A stretch of 56,448 nucleotides of DNA from Verrucomicrobiales bacterium. GTDB lineage: Bacteria; Verrucomicrobiota; Verrucomicrobiia; Verrucomicrobiales; DEV007. Each line of letters begins with the position of its first letter. Position 1 is the stretch's first letter. A program made the translations under genes and the position numbers. Below the pieces are notes generated by a model. It was not told where the DNA came from, ran no database searches, and saw only the letters and a program-made list of their open reading frames with translations. Shown here one piece after another: positions 9,221 through 17,637 of the stretch. The stretch is taken from the NCBI GenBank assembly GCA_030730365.1, contig JANQVJ010000027.1, positions 14,722 to 71,169 on the forward strand, given 5' to 3'.

Positions 9221-11941
9221 ATGGCAGCCCTTTCCACCGATTTCGAGATCCGCCTGGACGCCGGAGATCCGCTTATCGACGGCTGCGGGCTCTGGCTCGA
9301 TCCGCACCGCGCGCGGGACTTTGCTTTTATCTCGCATGCCCATGCCGATCACTTCGCCCCTCATCAGCGCATCCTCTGCTCCACGGCGACACGGCGGCTC
9401 CTTGAGGGACGCTTTTGCCCGGCGGCACGGGCGGAGTTTCTCAGTCTCGACTTTGGTGAGAGTCATTTGCTCGAGGGCGGGTATCGGGTCGAGCTGCTCC
9501 CTGCCGGACACATCCCGGGCTCGGCGATGCTCTTTGTCGAACGGGTCGCTGACGGAGCGACCCTGCTCCACACGGGGGATTTTAAAACCCGTCGCGCCGC
9601 CGGGGCCGAGGCCAACGAACCCCGCCGCGCCGACACGCTCATCATGGAGACGACCTTCGGGTTGCCGAAATTCCACTTTCCGCCTGCCGCGGACGTCATT
9701 GCCGCGATGACGAAGTTTGCCCGCGAGGCGATCGAGGATGGCGAGATCCCCATCTTCATGGCCTACTCGCTGGGGAAAGCTCAGGAAATACTGCTCTCGC
9801 TCCACGAGGCCGCTCCCGAACTGAAATTTCAAGTCCACGAGTCCGTCGCGAAAATGAACGTGATTGTAGGTGCGTTAGGGTATGTGCTGCCGCCCGGTGA
9901 GATCTTCTCCCCGAAAGAGAGGTCTCCGCTTGGGCACGTTGCGATCATGCCGCCGAGCGCGGGTCGCAGTCTTGCGGTGCGCCGGCTTCGCAAGTCTGTT
10001 CGCCTTGCGATGGTGAGCGGGTGGGGGATGGACCCCGGGGCGAAGTACCGCTACCAGTGCGACGAAGTGTTTCCCTTGTCGGATCATGCCGGCTACGACG
10101 ATCTTCTCGCCTTTGTCGAAGAGGTGAGGCCGCAGCGGGTCCGCACCATCCACGGCTACTGCGCCGAGTTCGCCGCCGATCTGCGCCGCCGTGGGATAGA
10201 AGCCTGGCCGCTCGCGGGGGAGACCCAGCGCGAGCTGGAGTGGGATGAGCCAACAGGGGTGGGTGCCGCCCTTGATCCTGTCGAGTCTGACCGGACGCGG
10301 CGTCCCGAGTCCCCCTTCGCCGCCTTCACGGCGGTGGCCGAAGCGGTCACGGCGGTCACAGGGAAGTTGAAAAAGCAGGAACTCCTCGCCGATTACCTGC
10401 GCTCGCTCGAGGCTGACGCACTTGCTCTCGCCGTGCGATTTTTCTCGGGCACTCCGCTGAAACGGGGGGCGGTGAATCTGGGGCCTGCCCTGATCCGCCA
10501 GTCTATCCTCGATCTTACGGGCTGGTCTCTCGCCCGCTACCGTCGGGTCTCCTCGACACAGGCTGACACGGCCCGGACGGTCTGGCTGGTGCTGCAGGGG
10601 CAGACGAGTCCGCAGCCTCACACCCTTCAGGAGATGGGCGCTCTCTTCGAAAGCCTCGCAGCCGAGCCCGGCCAGACGGCGAAAGTGCGGCTGCTGCGCG
10701 AAGCGCTCACGGGATTCCACCACAGCGAGGCGGCGCTCGTCGTCGGGATCCTCCTCGGGGATTTGAGAATAGGGTTGAAGTCCGGTCTCATTGAGGAGGC
10801 GATCGCCCTCGCCTTCGGGCAAAAGGTGGATGAGGTGCGTGAGGCCAACATGTTGCTCGGCGACGCCGGCGAGACGGCAGTGCTGGCGCAGCAGGGCGAT
10901 CTCTCGCGCGCCGGGGCGAGGTGGTTCACGCCAGTGCGGGTGATGCTCGCGAGCCCCGAAGAAACGGCAGAGGACATCGTGGACCGTCACGGCGGAGAGG
11001 GGAGCGTGATTTGGCTTGAGGACAAATTCGACGGCATTCGCGCGCAATTGCACCGACGCGGCGCCGAAGTCGGGATCTACTCGCGCGATTTGCGTCGTCT
11101 CGACGACTCATTTCCCGAGCTAATCGAGGCGGCTCGGGGGCTCGACCACGACGTCATCCTCGACGGGGAGATCATCGCCTCGGCGGAAGGGAAAAGGCTC
11201 ACTTTTTTCGACTTGCAGAAGCGGCTCGGACGCCGCGACCTGTGTCTCGATCAGGGAGATCTCTTTTTCGGAGAGGCGATTCCGGTGCGCTTCATCGCTT
11301 TCGACCTGCTCGGATTGGATGGTGAGGGCTGGCTCGATCGTCCGCTCGTGGAGCGCCGTGCGAAGCTGGAAACGCTCAGTTTCCCCGGGGCCATGAGCTG
11401 CTGCGCGGTCTACCGTGCGATCACCGCAGCGGAGGTCGACGAGGCCTTCAACGCGGCGAGGCGGCGCGACAATGAGGGGCTCATCGCCAAAGATCCGGCG
11501 AGCCTCTATTCGCCGGGGCGGCGGGGGAAGCAGTGGCTGAAGCTGAAAAAAGCGATGCCCACGCTCGACGTCGTTGTCGTGAAGGCGCAGCAGGGGCACG
11601 GGAAGCGCTCTCATGTCCTGAGCGATTACACCTTTGCCGTGCGCGACGAGGAAAGCGGGGAACTGCGCGTCATCGGCAAGGCCTACTCGGGTCTGACCGA
11701 TCTCGAGATTGAGGAACTTACGGACGTCTTTCGCGAAACTACAATTGAGAAAAATCGCGGGATTCACGTGGTCACGCCGACCGTCGTCCTCGAGATTGCC
11801 TTTGACTCGATCAATGCGAGCAAACGCCACGACTCGGGACTAGCGCTCCGTTTTCCGCGGATCAAGGCGATTCGGCGGGACAAGACGGTCGCGGAGATCG
11901 ACACGCTCGCCTATGCCCAGAAACTCGCCGGATCGTTGTAG
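9221..11941 (+). CDS. Fused metallo-beta-lactamase/beta-CASP exonuclease and ATP-dependent DNA ligase
   Basis: A 906-residue two-enzyme fusion. Residues 1 to about 345 are a metallo-beta-lactamase-fold nuclease of the ligase-associated exonuclease type: metal motif HAHADH at 39-44, then LPAGHIPGSAML, HTGDFK and a late SDHAGYDDLLAF. Residues from about 355 form an ATP-dependent DNA ligase: DNA-binding domain, adenylation domain with nucleophile Lys602 in EDKFDGIRAQ (motif I), FIAFDLLGLDGEGW (motif III), DNEGLIAKDP (motif IV) and KQWLKLKKAM (motif V), then an OB-fold. The two families normally occur as separate genes in a four-gene repair set with a DEXH helicase and a phosphoesterase; neither partner is nearby. 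A GGAG at 9211-9214 is well placed before the ATG. It probably processes and seals DNA ends in repair. Confidence 0.92.
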   Translation: MAALSTDFEIRLDAGDPLIDGCGLWLDPHRARDFAFISHAHADHFAPHQRILCSTATRRLLEGRFCPAARAEFLSLDFGESHLLEGGYRVELLPAGHIPGSAMLFVERVADGATLLHTGDFKTRRAAGAEANEPRRADTLIMETTFGLPKFHFPPAADVIAAMTKFAREAIEDGEIPIFMAYSLGKAQEILLSLHEAAPELKFQVHESVAKMNVIVGALGYVLPPGEIFSPKERSPLGHVAIMPPSAGRSLAVRRLRKSVRLAMVSGWGMDPGAKYRYQCDEVFPLSDHAGYDDLLAFVEEVRPQRVRTIHGYCAEFAADLRRRGIEAWPLAGETQRELEWDEPTGVGAALDPVESDRTRRPESPFAAFTAVAEAVTAVTGKLKKQELLADYLRSLEADALALAVRFFSGTPLKRGAVNLGPALIRQSILDLTGWSLARYRRVSSTQADTARTVWLVLQGQTSPQPHTLQEMGALFESLAAEPGQTAKVRLLREALTGFHHSEAALVVGILLGDLRIGLKSGLIEEAIALAFGQKVDEVREANMLLGDAGETAVLAQQGDLSRAGARWFTPVRVMLASPEETAEDIVDRHGGEGSVIWLEDKFDGIRAQLHRRGAEVGIYSRDLRRLDDSFPELIEAARGLDHDVILDGEIIASAEGKRLTFFDLQKRLGRRDLCLDQGDLFFGEAIPVRFIAFDLLGLDGEGWLDRPLVERRAKLETLSFPGAMSCCAVYRAITAAEVDEAFNAARRRDNEGLIAKDPASLYSPGRRGKQWLKLKKAMPTLDVVVVKAQQGHGKRSHVLSDYTFAVRDEESGELRVIGKAYSGLTDLEIEELTDVFRETTIEKNRGIHVVTPTVVLEIAFDSINASKRHDSGLALRFPRIKAIRRDKTVAEIDTLAYAQKLAGSL

Positions 11942-11951
11942 GTCAAACCCC

Positions 11952-11975
11952 CGAAGGTCTCGCGACCTTCGCTAC
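11952..11975 (-). repeat. REP-like GTAG hairpin, family B (half element)
   Basis: Read on the minus strand this is GTAG followed by CGAAGGTC-GCGA-GACCTTCG, a perfect 8-bp stem with 4-nt loop. It matches the right half of the full elements at 13570-13635 and 56279-56345, and lies 10 bases after the ligase stop. Confidence 0.75.
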
Positions 11976-12123
11976 GCTCGGGAAATGGTAGCATACGGGG
12001 GCTTCGTCCATCCGGAAATGCCCTTCAGGACAAGCGAAGTCTTCCGGAGTTGTCAAATTTCCGCTTGATCCCTGAATCTTCCGCGTCTACTTTCCGCCCC
12101 TTCAAATTTTTTGGATTTCGATC

Positions 12124-12375
12124 ATGAAAGCGGACCTTCATCCCATTTACAAAGAAGCAGTCATCCAGTGCAACTGCGGCAACGTCATTCAGACGCGATC
12201 GACGGTTGCGAATCTGCATATCGGTATCTGCTCAGGCTGCCACCCGTTTTTCACCGGTGAGCAGCGTTTTGTGGACACCGCCGGCCGGGTCGACAAGTTC
12301 CAGAAGCGTTTCGGAGATTCGAAGGCGGCTGCCGACCGCCGCAAGAAGCCGAAGCTTTCCGATCTCAGCGCCTAG
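12124..12375 (+). CDS. rpmE: 50S ribosomal protein L31
   Basis: The 83-residue product begins [12 protein letters not shown], the standard L31 opening, and carries the zinc-binding type cysteines C-x-C (CNCG) and CSGCHPF, so this is the zinc-containing form rather than the cysteine-free paralogue used under zinc limitation. FYTG is replaced by FFTG. The C-terminal tail is lysine-rich and somewhat longer than in E. coli. It is a component of the large subunit near the central protuberance. A weak promoter candidate (TTGATC, 17 bases, TACTTT at 12065-12093) lies upstream, and a hairpin terminator follows, separating it from prfA; the rpmE-prfA order is common in bacteria. Confidence 0.97.
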   Translation: MKADLHPIYKEAVIQCNCGNVIQTRSTVANLHIGICSGCHPFFTGEQRFVDTAGRVDKFQKRFGDSKAAADRRKKPKLSDLSA

Positions 12376-12396
12376 GCTCTGATTTCCTGATTTTTT

Positions 12397-12437
12397 AAAA
12401 CGGTGATGATGCCCGAGGGTGTTGTCGCCGTTTTTTA
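12397..12437 (+). terminator. Intrinsic terminator after rpmE
   Basis: AAAACGGTGAT pairs, with G-U pairs, with GTCGCCGTTTT; the hairpin is followed by a run of T (TTTTTTATT). It lies 21 bases after the rpmE stop and before prfA. Confidence 0.7.
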
Positions 12438-12475
12438 TTGGTCTTTTTCCTCCCAACGCGAAACCCGACCCCGCC

Positions 12476-13558
12476 ATGACCGTGGACTACTCCCAGCTCA
12501 TCGAGAGAAAACGTCTCCGACTCCCGGAACTGGAGTCGAATATGGCGCAGGACGGCTTTTTTGACGATCCCCGCGCCGCCGGCGAGCTGACGCGCGAGTA
12601 TAACCGGCTCAAGAACCTCCTCGACGACTGGGAAGCGCTCGCCAAGGCCCGCATCGATCTCGCGGATAATCTGGAACTCGCCAAGGCTGGCGACGTCGAG
12701 ATGGCGGAGATGGCGGCGGAGGAAATCCCCGGACTTGAGAAGCTCATCACCGAACTCGAGAGCCGGGTCCAGTATGCGTTGCTGCCGCACGACCCGACCG
12801 AGGACCGCGACGCCATTGTCGAGATACGCGCCGGGACGGGCGGAGACGAGGCCTCGCTCTTCGCGGGAGACCTTTACCGCATGTATCAGCGCTACGCCGA
12901 ACAGCGTGGCTGGAAGACGGAACCGGTCGAGGCGAGTCCGTCGGAGGTCGGAGGCTTCAAAGAAGTCGTCTTCAAGGTGACGGGCGAGGAAGTCTTTCGC
13001 TTCCTGAAATACGAGAGTGGCGTGCACCGCGTCCAGCGGGTTCCGAGCACGGAGACGCAGGGGCGCATTCACACCTCAACCGCGACGGTGGCGGTGCTGC
13101 CCGAGGCTGAGGAAGTCGATGTCGAGCTAAAGCCCGACGAACTGCACATCCAGGCGACGCGCTCGGGCGGACCGGGCGGCCAGCATGTCAACACGACGGA
13201 CTCCGCCGTGCAGATCACGCACCTGCCCACGGGGATCATGGTAAAGTGTCAGGATGGTCGCAGCCAGGGCAAGAATAAGGAAAAGGCGCTCCAGATCCTG
13301 CGCGCGAAGCTGCTCGAGGCGAAAATCCGCGAAGAATCCGAGAAGTACTCGGCTCACCGGAAGAACCTCATCGGATCCGGCGGTCGCGAGGAAAAGATTC
13401 GGACCTACAATTACCCGCAGAATCGGCTGACTGATCACCGCGTGAATTTGACGCTGTATAATCTCGATCAGGTCGTGACGGGTGAGTTGTCCGGCGTGAT
13501 CGAAGTGCTGCAGGCGTCCGAGATGGAGGATCGTTTGGCGGAATTGGAAGCGGGTTGA
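12476..13558 (+). CDS. prfA: Peptide chain release factor 1
   Basis: The 360-residue product matches RF1 in length and layout. The universally conserved GGQ motif that triggers peptidyl-tRNA hydrolysis is at 234-236 (SGGPGGQHVNTTDSAVQI). The stop-codon recognition PxT tripeptide appears as PST in RVPSTETQGRIHTST, so it reads UAA and UAG; RF2 would have SPF. The C-terminal YNYPQNRLTDHRVNLTLY is also RF1-like. The ATG at 12476 is preferred because family similarity begins with VDYSQLIERK; an in-frame extension upstream overlaps the rpmE terminator. No prmC methyltransferase gene follows; the next element is a repeat. Confidence 0.97.
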   Translation: MTVDYSQLIERKRLRLPELESNMAQDGFFDDPRAAGELTREYNRLKNLLDDWEALAKARIDLADNLELAKAGDVEMAEMAAEEIPGLEKLITELESRVQYALLPHDPTEDRDAIVEIRAGTGGDEASLFAGDLYRMYQRYAEQRGWKTEPVEASPSEVGGFKEVVFKVTGEEVFRFLKYESGVHRVQRVPSTETQGRIHTSTATVAVLPEAEEVDVELKPDELHIQATRSGGPGGQHVNTTDSAVQITHLPTGIMVKCQDGRSQGKNKEKALQILRAKLLEAKIREESEKYSAHRKNLIGSGGREEKIRTYNYPQNRLTDHRVNLTLYNLDQVVTGELSGVIEVLQASEMEDRLAELEAG

Positions 13559-13569
13559 GAGGTCGGAAA

Positions 13570-13635
13570 GTAGCGAAACTCGTGAGAGTTTCGGGGGGCG
13601 GAGGCTCCGCCCGAAGGTCTCACGACCTTCGCTAC
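13570..13635. repeat. Complete REPIN-like element, family B
   Basis: The element is bounded by GTAGCGAA and TTCGCTAC. Inside are three hairpins: CGAAACTC-GTGA-GAGTTTCG, a central GGCGGAG/CTCCGCC palindrome, and CGAAGGTC-TCAC-GACCTTCG. A second full copy is at 56279-56345, a left half at 56357-56380 and a right half at 11952-11975. It sits between the convergent prfA and heme-protein genes and could also act as a transcription stop. Confidence 0.85.
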
Positions 13636-13642
13636 ATGCGCC

Positions 13643-16600
13643 CTACTCACCGTAGACTTTATCCTTCGGATCACCGCCTGACATGAGGTAGGCAATGAGG
13701 TCGCGGACTTCTTCGGCGTTGAGACCGTTGATGAGGCCGGGAGGCATTTGCGAGATCGGCGATTGCTCGATCTTTGCCACCTCGGACCGCTTCACGGTGA
13801 TGGCCTCGGCGGCGTTGACGGCGGGGTAGATATCGACGGTCTCGTCTTTTTCCACGACGAGACCAGTGTGCATTTCCCCGCTTTTCAGGGTCACGGCAAA
13901 GGAACCATACTGGTCCGAGATGACGCTGCCTGGATCGATGATGCTCTCAAGGACATACTCGGTGCTGAACTTCGTCCTCGTGCTCGTGACGTCGGGCCCG
14001 ATGTCTCCGCCGAGTCCGGCAAAGCGGTGGCAGGCGGCGCAGCCGATGGCGTGGAAAAGGCTCCGTCCGTGCTCGAAGCTGGCTTTTTTCATGGCTCCGG
14101 CGCTGGTGTGGGGCGCGGCCGAGGCGACGGTCCAGACTTGGCCGGGTCCTTTCGGAGGCGTGATCGTGAAATCGGGCACCGGATTGAAACTCTCTCCGGT
14201 GAGATCGGCGAGGGCGGCGCGCTCTTCGTTGGTGCAGTTACCGAGGGCCTCGTCGCGCAGGTTGGTGAGGAATCCGGTGTAGCTGGCGCCACCTTTAAAC
14301 TTCGCGGCCTCGTTGAGGAATTCAAAGTAGGAGCGGCGCTCGGCGATCTTCCAGTTCTTCTTCATGTTGCGGAGCATGAAGGCGTAGCCGATCTCCTGCG
14401 TGGGCGGGTGATTGTTGAGCACTTCAAGCACGGTGCCTCCGTAGCCGGGGTTGCGGCTCGCGAGTTCCTTCCAGTCGGGGATGCGGGGTTCGCCGCGATT
14501 GACGATGAGGGACATCGTTTTTTCGACGACGGAGGGCGCCTCGAGATAGACGAGCACCTGGACGAGTTCGGTGTTCACGTCAGGGTTACGATGGGGGAAG
14601 AGCGGATCGAGCTCGGCAATGACGGCCTCGCGCTCGGCCGGATCGGGACGTCCGAGACGCAGGAATTTCAGGGCGTAGGCACGGAGGAGTCCGAGCAACT
14701 GCGAGTCTTCGAGCGCGGCGGGATCGAGCTCGAGCAGGGAGGTCAGCAGGGGTGCGCGATAGGCGGCCGGGTCACCGGTGCGGGCGAGTGCGACGGCTCC
14801 GGCGATGCGGGCCTGAGTGTCGGTCGCTTTGAGGACCTCGTCGGCCCACTGGGCGGCGGGCTGGGACTCGATCGCGACACGGGCGGCGTGGCGCAGAAAG
14901 CGGTCGGGGCTCCCGAGGTGCGGCATGGCGGCGGCAACGGCGGCGGCGTCTTCTTTGCCGTGGAAATTCTCGAGGGCGCGGCGCGTGTTACGGGCTTCGG
15001 TGACCGACTGCGGTTCGGCGATCGCTTCCTCTGCCGGAATGATACCCGGGTAGGTGACTCGGTAGAGTGCGCTCTGGGTGTTGCGTCCGCCGATGGTGAA
15101 GTAAAAGGCCCCATCATCGCCAATGACGGCATCGGTGACGGGGAGCGGGATGCCGTAGAGGAAGGCTTCCTGCTTGGCGGTGTAACCGGCACCCTCTGCC
15201 TCGAGGTGGATGGCGTAGATGGTCCCGAAGGTCCAGTCGAGCGCGTAGATGGCGTCCTGATATTTGGCGGGGAATTTGGCTCCGATGCCCGAGGTCACGC
15301 CGGTGGGCGAGCCGGGGCCGATGTCGAGCACGGGGGGCAGGCTGTCTTCGTAGTAGCTCGGCCATTTTCCGGTGCCGGAACGCCAGCCGTAGTCGGATCC
15401 GCTCACGACGTGATTGATCCGCGTCGGGCGATACCAGGGCATGCCGAGGTCCCACTCCATGTCGGCGTCGTAAGTGAAAATGTCGCCGTGGCGATTCAGG
15501 GCGATGTCATATTGGTTGCGGTAGCCGATCGAGAGGAGTTCGTAGGTTTTCGCGACGGGATCAAATTCGGCGACCCAGCCGCCGGGGGCGAGGCGTCCGC
15601 GGGCGTGGCCGCGGGCATCCCACTGGCGGGGGAGGAGGTGATCTTCGTCCCAGTTGACGACGCGGGAGGCGGCGACATCCATGAGATTGGTGTGGTTGCC
15701 GGCGACAACGTAGAGAGCTTTCCCGTCCGGAGTGGGCTCGAGGGCGTGGTTGCCGTGTTCACCGCCGCCGGTCGCGCCGGGGAGTTCCTCGACGGCGTCG
15801 AGTTTGCCGTCGCCGTTGGAGTCGTGCACGCGCACGAGCGGCTTGCCGCCGGGGTTGGCGTAGAGGGCGTCAAAGGCGTAGGTCAGGCCCATCGCGCCGG
15901 AAACCTTGGCGGGGATTTTCTCCGCAGTGACTTCGCTGCCTTTCACGGTGATTTCGTAAATGCCTTTGTCACCCTGATCCGAGGCAAAGAACTTGCCGTC
16001 GGGACCTTTCGTGAGAGCGACCCACGAGCCTTGCTCCTCGCGTGGCACGGTGTAGAGCAACTCGACTTTGAATCCGTCGACTGCGGTGATCTCGTCGGCG
16101 GGGAGGGGGCTCTTTACCGCAGGAGCGCCGCCGCCGGGCTTGGAGGTGTAGTTCGGAATCCCCCAGGGGCCGCCGCCGATTTTGGCGCGCGAACTTACTT
16201 TTTCGGTCCAGGCGCTGTCGTCAAAGTCGGGCTGTTCCCAGCCGTCGGCGGCAGCCTTGGTGGTCATCTTCCAGTCGGGGGCACTGACGACGGTGATCTC
16301 TTTGCCATCGGCGAGCTTGACCTCGAGTTTGAAAAGCATCGCGGCAGCTCCGCCGGCATTTTGCCCGCGGATCGCAACGACGTTGCTCCCCTGACGGACG
16401 AGGGATTTGGCGTCGGCGACTTCGATGGGTTGATTCCAGTCGGGGCTGCTGCCGATCTTTTTGCCGTTCAGCCAGAGATCCATTTTGTTGTCGCAGGTGC
16501 CGTAGAGGCGGGCCGAGGCAATAGCGGATCCGGCGGGGATTTCAAAGGACTTGCGGAACCAGCGCTCTTCGTTGGCCTTGCCTCCGGTCTCGTCCCAGAT

Positions 16601-17428
16601 CCACTGAAGGCCGGCGTCTCCGGCGAGCCAGGAGGCGCGGTCGTTCGACGAGGCGGTGGCGGGTTTCGCGGGGGCTTTGGCCGCGCTGGGTTCGATGGCT
16701 TTTTTCAAGGTCGCAGCGGCGTTTTCTCCGCTGAGGCGCCGGAGCTTGATGTCTTTAAACTCAACCCGCATCGGGGCCCCGCCATGCAGTTGCAGTCCGA
16801 TGAGGCCTTTGGCGAGTGACTCGGGATGGCTGTCGGTGATGTCCACGGTGGTGACGCCGTTGATCTGGTGGATGAGCCGGTTCCCGACGATGACGACGCG
16901 CAAGGTGTTCCACTCCCAGTCGGTGAGCGTGGCCTTGTCGCCCACTTCCCCGACGACTTTGACGGCGCTGTCAGCTCCGATCTCGACGCGCTGACCGCGC
17001 TTGGCGATGATGCCGCGTTTGCCCATTTTTTCCCCGTAGAGCATGCCGAAATATTCGGGGCTGGGGTGAAGGTCGGCCTGGTATCCGGCGAGGACGTGAT
17101 TGGCCTCATCGACGAGACTGCTGCGGTATTGGAGACCCGAATTGTTCCCGCGGAAGCGGACTTGCAGGCTCATCTCGAAATCGCTCAGTTCGCCGCCCTG
17201 CCAGATGAGAAAGGTGTTTCCTTTGGTCGGGTTTTCGGCCGTGGTTTCACCGACGATGATCCCGTCGGTGACGGACCAGAAGTGAGAGTGGCCCTTCCAG
17301 CCGTCGAGGTTTTTGCCGTTGAAAAGGACTTCCTCGTCTGCCGCTACGATGGCGGGAAAGGCCATGGCGAAGGCGAGGATGCCGGAGAGAAAAGGGGTTT
17401 TGCAATACATGCACCATTTCTGCACCAA
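13643..17428 (-). CDS. Multidomain exported heme protein: DUF1080, sugar-binding-like, beta-propeller, HEAT, PVC-type CxxCH domain
   Basis: The 1261-residue product starts with a signal peptide (about 10-30). Domains in order: DUF1080/3-keto-disaccharide hydrolase-like jelly-roll (about 32-235, LFNGKNLDGWKGHSHFWSV); a galactose-binding-like domain (about 270-430, WFRKSFEIPAGSA and MDLWLNGKKIG); a glucose/sorbosone-dehydrogenase-like propeller (about 450-860, DGFKVELLYTVPREEQGSW, HDSNGDGKLDAVEELPG); HEAT-like helices (about 870-1080); and a C-terminal cytochrome-like domain with heme motif CAACH at 1130-1134 and DPGSVISDQYGSF. This suits an exported, heme-dependent oxidation or hydrolysis of carbohydrate; the substrate is unknown. 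DUF1080 and the propeller-heme module are often separate proteins in PVC bacteria, so the fusion is notable. A second start at Met7 is possible. Confidence 0.88.
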   Translation of the reverse strand: MVQKWCMYCKTPFLSGILAFAMAFPAIVAADEEVLFNGKNLDGWKGHSHFWSVTDGIIVGETTAENPTKGNTFLIWQGGELSDFEMSLQVRFRGNNSGLQYRSSLVDEANHVLAGYQADLHPSPEYFGMLYGEKMGKRGIIAKRGQRVEIGADSAVKVVGEVGDKATLTDWEWNTLRVVIVGNRLIHQINGVTTVDITDSHPESLAKGLIGLQLHGGAPMRVEFKDIKLRRLSGENAAATLKKAIEPSAAKAPAKPATASSNDRASWLAGDAGLQWIWDETGGKANEERWFRKSFEIPAGSAIASARLYGTCDNKMDLWLNGKKIGSSPDWNQPIEVADAKSLVRQGSNVVAIRGQNAGGAAAMLFKLEVKLADGKEITVVSAPDWKMTTKAAADGWEQPDFDDSAWTEKVSSRAKIGGGPWGIPNYTSKPGGGAPAVKSPLPADEITAVDGFKVELLYTVPREEQGSWVALTKGPDGKFFASDQGDKGIYEITVKGSEVTAEKIPAKVSGAMGLTYAFDALYANPGGKPLVRVHDSNGDGKLDAVEELPGATGGGEHGNHALEPTPDGKALYVVAGNHTNLMDVAASRVVNWDEDHLLPRQWDARGHARGRLAPGGWVAEFDPVAKTYELLSIGYRNQYDIALNRHGDIFTYDADMEWDLGMPWYRPTRINHVVSGSDYGWRSGTGKWPSYYEDSLPPVLDIGPGSPTGVTSGIGAKFPAKYQDAIYALDWTFGTIYAIHLEAEGAGYTAKQEAFLYGIPLPVTDAVIGDDGAFYFTIGGRNTQSALYRVTYPGIIPAEEAIAEPQSVTEARNTRRALENFHGKEDAAAVAAAMPHLGSPDRFLRHAARVAIESQPAAQWADEVLKATDTQARIAGAVALARTGDPAAYRAPLLTSLLELDPAALEDSQLLGLLRAYALKFLRLGRPDPAEREAVIAELDPLFPHRNPDVNTELVQVLVYLEAPSVVEKTMSLIVNRGEPRIPDWKELASRNPGYGGTVLEVLNNHPPTQEIGYAFMLRNMKKNWKIAERRSYFEFLNEAAKFKGGASYTGFLTNLRDEALGNCTNEERAALADLTGESFNPVPDFTITPPKGPGQVWTVASAAPHTSAGAMKKASFEHGRSLFHAIGCAACHRFAGLGGDIGPDVTSTRTKFSTEYVLESIIDPGSVISDQYGSFAVTLKSGEMHTGLVVEKDETVDIYPAVNAAEAITVKRSEVAKIEQSPISQMPPGLINGLNAEEVRDLIAYLMSGGDPKDKVYGE

Positions 17429-17637
17429 AAAGGGCTCCGCGTCGAGTGTGCAACTCCGTCTCGGATGGGTGGGCGATCAGGGTTTGCCGATTGGAGTATC
17501 GCGTCGATCTGTCGACGGTCCCGAACAGGATTAGCTCGTGAAGACCAGAAATGTCAGCCGAGGGCTTCTAAATCAAAATCTGCGGGCCTCCCTGAATCTG
17601 CTGGAGAAATCGGAATCTTCAGACCGAAATCCCTCCG

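Noticed and set aside
13748..16819. Long plus-strand open frame (over 1000 codons) opposite the heme protein
   Set aside because: It is antisense to a gene with clear domains and a heme motif; its translation is Gly/Asp/Val-rich without any recognisable domain, as expected from a GC-rich complementary strand.
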